Below, piece by piece: positions 1 to 9,066 of a stretch of DNA of 64,000 bases. The translations under genes were made by a program, and so were the position numbers. Source of the stretch: Halichondria panicea. Taxonomy: Eukaryota > Porifera > Demospongiae > Suberitida > Halichondriidae. Position 1 is the stretch's first letter, and each line of letters starts with the position of its first letter. Location: the NCBI RefSeq assembly GCF_963675165.1, contig NC_087386.1, positions 670,931 to 734,930 on the forward strand, read 5' to 3'. Under the pieces are notes generated by a model that did not search any database, was not told the origin of the DNA, and was given only the letters and a program-made list of their open reading frames with translations.

Positions 1-1111
1 GGTGCCTCACCGTTATGGGCTAGGCCTGGATTCGAGGCTAACGGTGTGGTGGTAACAGCTGCATGTTGATGTGCGCATGCGCCAAAAGGCTGGAACTCAG
101 ACCACGAAAATAAACTCTGCGAAATCCTTTGTAATGGTCCATCCGCGAAAATTTATACCCTCGAAATATACCCGCTATACGGTACCCCTAACCCCTGTAT
201 GGCCTCACTCTCATGCCCTGTACCAACACATACCCCCCTAACCTCTGTATAGCCTCACTCTCATGCCCTGTACCAACACATACCCCCTAACCCCTGTATA
301 GCCCAACTCTCATGCCCTGTACCAACACATACCCCCTAACCTCTGTATAGCCTCACTCTCATGCCCTGTACCAACACATACCCCCTAACCCCTGTATAGC
401 CCCACTCTCATGCCCTGTACCAACACATACCCCCTAACCCCTGTATAGCCTCACTCTCATGCCCTGTACCAACACATACCCCCTAACCCCTGTATAGCCC
501 CACTCTCAACTCTCGTGCCCTGTACCAACACATACCCCCTAACCCCTGTATAGCCCCACTCTCATGCCCTGTACCAACACATACCCCCTAACCCCTGTAT
601 AGCCCCACTCTCATGCCCTGTACCAACACATACCCCCTAACCTCTGTATAGCCTCACTCTCATGCCCTGTACCAACACATACCCCCTAACCCCTGTATAG
701 CCCCACTCTCATGCCCTGTACCAACACATACCCCCTAACCCCTGTATAGCCTCACTCTCATGCCCTGTACCAACACATACCCCCTAACCCCTGTATAGCC
801 CCACTCTCAACTCTCGTGCCCTGTACCAACACATACCCCCTAACCCCTGTATAGCCCATGCCCTGTACCAACACATACCCCCTAACCCCTGTATAGCCCC
901 ACTCTCATGCCATGCCCTGTACCAACACATACCCCCTAACCCCTGTATAGCCCCACTCTCATGCCCTGTACCAACACATACCGTATAGCGGGTATATTTC
1001 GAGGGTATAAATGTTCGCGGTTTTCGCGGATTGAGCCTCTACCACGAAAATTTATATCTTTATTGAATAGTAGGCGTGTTCAGTATTATTGACCACACCT
1101 ATCGACAATAA
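1..1111. repeat. Minisatellite inside a TIR-like element, copy A
   Basis: A ~50-bp unit (ctcactctcatgccctgtac, then caacacataccccctaaccc and ctgtatagc) is repeated about 16 times between roughly 190 and 985. The array is bracketed by inverted flanks: the left side reads ccctcgaaatatacccgcta with tacggta, and the right side (near 980-1010) carries the reverse complement, accgtatagc with gggtatatttcgaggg. The array therefore appears to have grown inside a small fold-back/TIR element. The whole block begins again at 1112 with the same words (ggtgcctcaccgttatgggc), giving a higher-order duplication with a period of about 1.11 kb. No coding capacity was seen. Confidence 0.85.
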
Positions 1112-1785
1112 GAGGTGCCTCACCGTTATGGGCTAGGCCTGGATTCGAGGCTAACGGTGTGGTGGTAACAGCTGCATGTTGATGTGCGCATGCGCCAAAA
1201 GGCTGGAACTCAGACCACGAAAATAAACTCTGCGAAATCTTTTGTAATAGTCCATCCGCGAAAATTTATACCCTCGAAATATACCCGCTATACGGTACCC
1301 CTAACCCCTGTATGGCCTCACTCTCATGCCCTGTACCAACACATACCCCCCTAACCTCTGTATAGCCTCACTCTCATGCCCTGTACCAACACATACCCCC
1401 TAACCCCTGTATAGCCCCACTCTCATGCCCTGTACCAACACATACCCCCTAACCTCTGTATAGCCTCACTCTCATGCCCTGTACCAACACATACCCCCTA
1501 ACCCCTGTATAGCCCCACTCTCATGCCCTGTACCAACACATACCCCCTAACCCCTGTATAGCCTCACTCTCATGCCCTGTACCAACACATACCCCCTAAC
1601 CTCTGTATAGCCTCACTCTCATGCCCTGTACCAACACATACCCCCTAACCCCTGTATAGCCCCACTCTCATGCCCTGTACCAACACATACCCCCTAACCC
1701 CTGTATAGCCCCACTCTCATGCCCTGTACCAACACATACCCCCTAACCTCTGTATAGCCTCACTCTCATGCCCTGAAGCCCCAAG
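1112..1785. repeat. Minisatellite inside a TIR-like element, copy B (right end lost)
   Basis: This is a second copy of the block that starts at position 1, with the same left flank and about ten further ~50-bp units. Its right inverted flank is missing. The last unit runs directly into ccctgaagccccaagctctc, just upstream of the splice acceptor of the next gene. The expanded array therefore sits in, or forms, the intron before the exon at 1800. Confidence 0.8.
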
Positions 1786-1799
1786 CTCTCCCCTGACAG

Positions 1800-2334
1800 T
1801 GAGGAGTATGTGATCGAACAGCTGAGCAGTGTGGAGGGCAAGTTAGTGAGTCTAGCGGAGGAGCTCTCTAGTAGGGACCTGGACACTGTCCACAAGGAGA
1901 TGGAGGACGAGGAGGTGAGCTGCTGTGACTTAATTACACTGTGTCTTAGATCCACGAGGCCTGTAATGTGTTGCTGTTATTTTTATTCTAAAGTACATCC
2001 ACTGTATTTCTGTTGTCACAGTTCCGCCATGTTGTCGAGGGCGGTATGGCTGGCAATGTGAAGGTGGACCTACCAAAGATGGGCTCACGACAAATGTTCT
2101 ATGGTAAGCAATGTCTATAATACTTGTATGTATTATTTAACCCCCCTCCCTGTAGACGAGGACAGTGGTAGTGATGAGGAGTTTGTGAGCAGAGATCTCA
2201 TGAAGAAGACAACCACTGCTCTAGTGGAGTCCAAGACAAAGGCCAAACCCCAGGACGATGACGATGAGGCTGATGCTAAGAAGAAAAAAAGAGATGAACT
2301 TACTAACTCAACATGGGACACTCAGACTGTTTAA
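1800..2334 (+). CDS. 3' end of an unrecognised gene with acidic/lysine-rich tail (partial)
   Basis: I do not recognise this family. Three exons read through in one frame: 1800-1914 (acceptor cctgacag, donor gtgagc), 2022-2103 (acceptor tgtcacag, donor gtaagc) and 2156-2334 (acceptor ccctgtag), ending in TAA. The product begins EEYVIEQLSSVEGKLVSL, a likely helical or coiled-coil stretch. It continues with a short central exon (FRHVVEGGMAGNVKVDLPK) and a low-complexity tail containing DEDSGSDEEF, DDDDEADAKKKKRDE and a C-terminal WDTQTV. The 5' part of the gene would lie left of the minisatellite, outside the window or beyond the array. The gene is outside the four-fold cassette and appears once. 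The splice sites and frame continuity are good; the function is unknown. Confidence 0.6.
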
Positions 2335-2629
2335 TTATTGATTATGTAATGTATACGTACAGTTTATAAATTCCTTTGTTAACGTAACTCTCTTATCTGT
2401 ATACATGACTGTGGTTCTAACCAAGAATGCTATTATATTATAATTATAGGACTCGATTGTGTGGGCGTTGCTAATTAAGCACTCACACTGCAGCGCATAG
2501 TTATGCATGCAGCGCACATGCTCAGTTTAACTTTTCACAGATCAACAATTAATGTTATATATGAAAAAGCATTTAATAGCACATGTAGTACACCACAAAA
2601 TAGAAATATCAATTCAATATAAAAACGAA

Positions 2630-5600
2630 TTAATTTTTGTTCAGTTCCTTTACAATGAATCTACAAATGTCTGTAGCAGTGTCTCCTCTTCTCAGTTCTA
2701 TAGCAATTTCTACCAAGGCCCTGAAGGTAGCTCTGGAAGGATTCACTTTTCGCCACACTCTCAATGCATGAGCCACTCCAGCTTGATTGCCATAACGACT
2801 TGTGACATCAGTTACATCATCGAGGTTGGCTGGGGTGAGGTTGAGTCCATCGAGCAGGCTGGATTGATTGACTGCATGAAGAAAAAAGGCATCACAAAAA
2901 TTAATGTACATTTTCATATCTATATCAAGCACTAAAAATAACAAATAAAGCAAACTACACAAACACTGAAAATGGTTACCCATGATGCTATCTGCCAAAT
3001 TGATGAGTTTCACTGTGGGCTTTTTGAGAGCGTCTGACAGGAGACTCCATGTTACATGTTGCGTACTCAGGAGCTTAACCAGCATTTCACGCAAGCAAGA
3101 CACACACTCTTCATGATTTTGGATCTTGATGATGGCAAGAACAGGATGACGGAGACCTAAAGCCAATCCCAGATTCAACCAGTAAGGGGCACTTTCATGT
3201 AGAGTCTCGTAGACATGTTGTAGATCGTTAATTGTCAAAGCCTGTAAAAAAATAAACAGTATTTAATTTGGTGGGGGTTGCCCCTAGCAAATACCTTCTA
3301 GGAAACTCAATGGGAATACAATTGAGTGGTTCTGGTGAACATTCTTAACAGGGCAAGTTAATGAATTCTTGATTATTGGCATACCACGAACATGTCATCA
3401 CCCCCCACCCCCCACCTAACATCTTACATGTACACCCCTTGCCTCACCCCCACCTAACATCTTATATGTACACCCCTTGCCTCACCCCACCTAACCATCA
3501 CCCCCACCTAACATCTTACATGTACACCCCTTGCCTCACCCCACCTAACCATCACCCCCACCTAACATCTTACATGTACACCCCTTGCCTCACCCCCACC
3601 TAACCATCGCCCCCACCTAACATCTTACATGTACACCCCTTGCCTCACCTCCACCTAACATCTTACATGTACACCCCTTGCCTCACCCCCACCTAACCAT
3701 CACCCCCCACCTAACATCTTACATGTACACCCCTTGCCTCACCCCCACCTAACCATCACCCCCCACCTAACATCTTACATGTACACCCCTTGCCTCACCC
3801 CCACCTAACCATCACCTCCACCTAACATCTTACATGTACACCCCTTGCCTCACCCCCACCTAACCATCACCTCCACCTAACATCTTACATGTACACCCCT
3901 TGCCTCACCCCCACCTAACATCTTACATGTACACCCCTTGCCTCACCCCCACCTAACCATCACCCCCACCTAACATCTTACATGTACACCCCTTGCCTCA
4001 CCCCCACCTAACCATCACCCCCCACCTAACATCTTACATGTACACCCCTTGCCTCACCCCCACCTAACCATCACCCCCACCTAACATCTTACATGTACAC
4101 CCCTTGCCTCACCCCCACCTAACCATCACCCCCCACCTAACATCTTACATGTACACCCCTTGCCTCACCCCCACCTAACCATCACCCCCCACCTAACATC
4201 TTACATGTACACCCCTTGCCTCACCCCCACCTAACCATCACCCCCACCTAACATCTTACATGTACACCCCTTGCCTCACCCCCACCTAACCATCACCCCC
4301 CACCTAACATCTTACATGTACACCCCTTGCCTCACCCCCACCTAACCATCACCTCCACCTAACATCTTACATGTACACCCCTTGCCTCACCCCCACCTAA
4401 CCATCACCTCCACCTAACATCTTACATGTACACCCCTTGCCTCACCCCCACCTAACATCTTACATGTACACCCCTTGCCTCACCCCCACCTAACATCTTA
4501 CATGTACACCGTTTGCTCCCCTTGCCAAAATGTCAGGATGATAGGTACTTATTAAGATGTAGAGTATTGCCTACCTTGTGCACGCTCAGCAGTTGAGGAA
4601 ATTTCTCCGCAAATCGAGTGATGTCATTCTCAGGGATTTCTTGATCTAGTTGTTGGTCCCTCACTCCAGTCTTCTTAAACACATCTTCCATTACTGTAAC
4701 AGAGGATAATTCACCTGCAGTACAGAATACGTAAAAGCGTTGATCACCAGAACCTTAGAATTATTTATATAACCGATACATACAGTAAATAATTATGACA
4801 AGGAAGGAAGAATGATAAAATAGACTGGATAATATTATTAGTGATCAAGTAAAATAACTGATCAACCAAATGGCACTTCCTTACTGATATGTTGATCACT
4901 CATTCTCATCTTCTTACGTGCAGGTTCCACTATAGGGGACGATGGGCCTGAGGGGGATAATACAAGAGTCGCTCAAACAAAAAATATGTAATCAAGTAAC
5001 TATGAAGAAAACAGTAGTATAAACTAAATGTGGTTCGAGAAAAAAAGTAAACTTTCAAACTCAAAATAACTTGTTGAATTTTCTTACTGGTATGTTGATC
5101 GCTCATTATATCGAACACAGGAGACGATTTGTCTGAGGAGGGAACGGTTATAAACAAAAAAACCACAAAATAAAAAGCTTACCAGAAGTATTTCGCTGAT
5201 CATGAACATGCACATGTACTTCCGTCTTCGAGGACACATCTTCCATTACAGAATTACCTGAGGAAAAGCAGACACAGCAGTTACGCTAATGTACATGTAG
5301 TACGTTTATCAATTAACATGCTCACTCAAACAAGGCTGTTGATCACTCATTCCAGATCCAGTGCTACTAACAACATTGGCCAGAGTCCCACATTGATGGA
5401 CTGAACAAAACAAAGGAATTACTAAAACAACAACATGCATATCAAACCAACGATAGTTAATGTTGCTCTTCCACCTCAATAGAGAGCTGCTGTTATGTGT
5501 ATACTTACCGGAGTTTTGCTGCTGATCACTATTTCTCTCAGTCTTCGTACAAGAACCTCCAGTAGCAGAGGATGATTTACCTAATTGAGGGAAAAATATA

Positions 5601-7737
5601 TACTTTTTAATTATAAAAATCACTCGGTACTCACCAGAACCTTCGCTATGGTCCAGCCAGATTCTATCTTCATCACTGAGCTCTCCCCACACACGTGCCT
5701 GAAGGGAGCATATCCAATAGTCCTTCTGTTCGCTGACATCAGCAAGGTGCAATTTGCGTATGCTTCCAGTGCTCTTCTTGCATGGGCAAAAGATGCCTGT
5801 CTCGGGTGTGTCGTTGTTGTAATGCAACATTTCACACGACGATTTAATGCTGTTCAAAATTTCATTGCGAATGGAAAGGCAAAGTTTTTTGCGCAGAGGA
5901 AAAGGGACGTCAATGTATACTTCGATATACGAGAATGAGTCGATCAGAGCCACGGTACACGGGTGCTTGGGAATTCTTAGCTGGATACAATTTTTAGCAA
6001 AACAGATTGGTTTCCCTGAAGGCAGCAAAACTTGCCAGCCCACCCTCTTGATTACGTCCACAACTAGACAGCAAAACACTCCAGAGCGAATACACCCACT
6101 ACGAAAGTAGACAGCGAGGGGTGATGTTGTGAAGGAGGAACGAACTTTGTCTAGCTCAGCAAGTGGGATCGATGTGAGTAGAGATGGCATGAAGAACTCG
6201 GCTTGGTGGGGAGTGGCTTCCACTAGTGGAATGGGAGCAATCACGAGAAGCTTTTTCATGATCAACAACATATCTTCTGGAGAAAAGATGCCTTTAATGT
6301 AATGCTTCTCGAAGAATTGTAGGAACTTTACAGTGATTATGCCCTCGTCTCTAAATCTCTTCCATTCGGCATCTGTCCCTCCTGTGTTTGATTTAACTTC
6401 AGGATCCCTCAGGGAGATGGCGTGCTGTGAGAGCTCGGTGATCTTGTCTAGTGGAATCTGGGCATCCACAAACACTGTGTTGGGGAGAATGGAGGGATAG
6501 TAGTGCGCTATACACACGCTGTCAAAGAAGACCAGAGCAGCTTCAAGATCTTTGAGCACATAACCAAATCGAGTGGCTAATTGGAGACATTCTTCAATGC
6601 CTAGTACACCTCGCTCGAGAGTGGCAGATAAACTCTGGAGAAGTGAATCCAAGAAGGACCACCAGATGGGCATTTTGACTTTCAACGGAATAGAGCGCTC
6701 AATAGCAATTCTAATCCTATTGGCAGTGGCCAGTGAATCTTCTTCTCGGCTGATTGTGTTGAGACCAAAAATCAGATTGTTCATTCCAAGATTTTCGTAC
6801 ACCAATAGCTTCTTGATATCGGGTGGCAGCATGTCGAGAATCTCTTGATTCCTCTTGATAAGTGTATCCGAGCTCTTCAGCTGATCTAAGAATGTGCCCA
6901 CAAATATCATCTTCGGCTTCTTGTCTTGTGAGGTATGGGACTCAATGGATCGAATGAGACTCTGAAGTGTCTCCCCGAGGGTCATGTGAGATGCATGAGG
7001 ACTACCAACAAGCTGCCCATCCTTGTAGTACTCGTCAGAAGGGAAACTGGAGAGTTCGTCAATCAAACGCAGGACTATCAACGCCACCGAAATGTGCTTG
7101 ATGAAGAGAGGGCTGATGTCGTGGAATTGTGGCTGGCCACCACAGTCGGTAATGTACACCCAGTTGGAATCAAACAGTTCTCCTTCTTGCTGGTCACTGC
7201 TCGACAGTTGGTCAGTTCCTTGTGTGGCTGGCTTCAGCTCTTCTGCCACACCACTCACTACACTCGCTATCACTTCATCAATGGCTTTCTTCAACATTCT
7301 TGCAGAGCCAGAAAGTGTATCGGAATCGTTCCTCAATGGGCTCGAAATGGAATCAGAAATTTGCTCATCGGAACCAGAAATTAGCTCGGTTGTGGTCATC
7401 TTCTTCAAACTCTTGGCAACCCTTGATGCGGTGGATGGATCGGCGCTTTCTTTTGGTAACTTAGCGATGATTTCAGCAAGTAGCTTACGCAGCTTTGGCT
7501 GAGACATCTCTTCCCAGCCTCTTCCAGTTGACTTGAATTTCGAGTTGGACACAGGTCGAATGCGTACTGGCTTTTCCATACAAGGAGTGCTTTCACGCTG
7601 TGGTGGAGGGGGCTTGTCGGTTAGCAGGTGCTTGAGGTTGGTCTTCCCTGTTCCCGCCGGTCCAAACACAAGCATGTTGACAATGTTGACCAAGACATGT
7701 CCGTGCTTCATCGCCTCATCAAACAACTGCTTCGATT
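2630..7737 (-). CDS. Death domain / Roc-COR-like GTPase gene, unit 1
   Basis: The main exon (5635-7737, ~700 codons) has a P-loop GPAGTGKT at ORF residues 22-29, a variable Ser/Thr/Glu-rich linker, a G3-like DCGGQPQF near residue 195 and a GTFLDQ motif where G4 is expected. A COR-like region follows (WWSFLDSLLQSL, then HYYPSILPNTVFVDAQ), then FFMPSLL and a Cys-rich IFCPCKKS segment. Short exons follow at 5509-5580, 5326-5400, 5183-5257, 5089-5132, 4885-4947 and 4575-4714, several carrying SDQQ, SDQH or HDQR. The Death-like domains lie in 2980-3241 (NLGLALGL...LLSTQHVTWSLLSDAL) and 2630-2871 (ATFRALVEIAIELRRG). Exon phases agree from the main exon to the stop, except for the 44-nt exon at 5089-5132, which has a 13-nt deletion relative to unit 2; skipping it keeps frame. 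The first exon is not identified, because the main exon opens with an acceptor. Such proteins are thought to be signalling switches or STAND-like receptors; the role here is inferred. Confidence 0.8.
3395..4512. repeat. Intronic minisatellite, ~55-bp unit, unit 1 only
   Basis: About twenty copies of a C-rich unit (cacctaacatcttacatgta followed by caccccttgcctcaccccca and cctaaccatcac) lie in the intron between the exons 2980-3241 and 4575-4714 of the Death/GTPase gene. Unit 2 has a single degenerate unit at the same intron position (~23431-23462: aactaacatcttacatgtac then ttcccttgccaaaatg). The array is therefore a copy-specific expansion from one ancestral unit. Units 3 and 4 lack it. Confidence 0.9.
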
Positions 7738-9066
7738 CTAAACAAGACGTGTGTATGTGGTGTTAGGAATGTTAACTATGCAATACTTCAGAGCATGGGT
7801 GACAAGATGGACTATTATTATGATGTCACCATAATTATGATGCATGTGATTAAACCGATCATTACATGCAGGAATGTGCTATGCTTGCATTCATGGATGT
7901 CACTATTAAGTACACATGTAGTAAGCACAGTAGAGGGTACGCCCCACAACCCAATGGATATGAAGCAAAACACATAATTAAAAGGATGGTGGTTGTGAGT
8001 GGGTGGGGGAATGAACAATAGAATGAAAATTACATTGAGGTCTGGAAAACATGTAAACAATATAAAGGCAACAAGTATGTATAAATGTCATACAGTCCGA
8101 TTGCGTCGCCTTAAAGCATAATTTGGTGAGGTATAAAACACATAACAATAGCATCATGTTTTATGCAACTCGCCCTCGGGCTCATAAAATGATTGCTAGT
8201 CTGCCTAAACTGTATAATACAGTCAGTTGCCTAGCAACGCAAGCTTAAAAAGGTGGTGGGTGGAGCAAATAGTTGATAAGAACATGATTACATACGTATG
8301 GTATATACATGTACATAATACCTTATAGTGCGAAATTTTCGAGGCACTTATATTTCGTGGAATGGCCTCTAAAGCATTTCGTTGCACAATGTTTGTGGGT
8401 TGACCGCTTACCACAAGCCATGCCTTTAATCTTTGCATGTTATAGCAGATAATTGGTACAATTTTCGTGGATTGCTAACCCATGAAATCAGCGAAAATAT
8501 AGCCCCTCGAAAATTTTGCGGTATATACGGTAACTGCTTTAAAATGGATCTAACTGGACACAGCAGCTGTGCGTATACGTAAGAAGCCAATGAAGTGCCA
8601 GTGGAAATGAAGGACATGAAGCAGCTGAACATAAACCACCTTTAAATCGTAAACCTTTAAAGCTTGCTAAGTGGGTGACCCACCAATGACAGGGAATACA
8701 TGTACTGGGTAATAATGATGTGGCTGATCACTACAGGAATGTGCTATGCTTGAATTAACATGATGATGTCATAATTAAGTAACACAGTACAACGTCACGA
8801 ACCCAAATCATTGAAAGTTGGTATTAATAAAGTCCAATAAACCATATCCATACCACCAGTGTGTAGAGTAGTAACAGGAACAATGCTCTAGTACACTGTA
8901 GTGTGCACAATCAGGGGCAGTTGCCTAGCAACACAACAAATGTGATAGGCGAACGAAAATGTTGTGGGTGGAGCAAACGCTTTTGCAATAACACGATTAT
9001 ATAAAGTATGAGGACCTCACAACAGCTGTAGGTACAGTCTACTAATAACACACTACATGTAAGTTG
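7738..9066. other. Intergenic/5' region of Death-GTPase gene, unit 1
   Basis: No convincing coding exon was found. The stretch lies upstream of the main Death/GTPase exon and downstream of the micro-exon gene, so it should hold the promoter and a short first exon of the former, which I could not identify. It contains one MITE (8321-8530). The sequence is shared almost base for base with unit 3 (40949-42271), but its left part differs from units 2 and 4. The right part, from about 8600, is common to all four units. Confidence 0.6.
8321..8530. mobile_element. MITE with TA flanks, unit 1
   Basis: A ~210-bp element with terminal inverted repeats. The left end reads ccttatagtgcgaaattttc, then gaggc. 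The right end, read in reverse complement, gives ccgtatataccgcaaaattt, then tcgagg. TA lies directly outside both ends (8319-8320 and 8531-8532), as expected for Tc1/mariner-type MITEs. It has no coding capacity. The same insertion is in unit 3 and is missing from units 2 and 4. Confidence 0.75.

Noticed and set aside
1-985. CRISPR-like regular repeats
   Set aside because: Units are contiguous with no unique spacers and lie in a eukaryotic setting; this is a minisatellite.
3376-3603. 75-codon frame rich in HLTSYMYTPCLTP repeats
   Set aside because: It is produced by the minisatellite unit and lies in an intron.
6573-7502. Plus-strand open frames of 90-150 codons opposite the GTPase exon, conserved in all four units
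   Set aside because: They are antisense shadows of a long conserved minus-strand exon, with no start context, splice structure or recognisable domain of their own.
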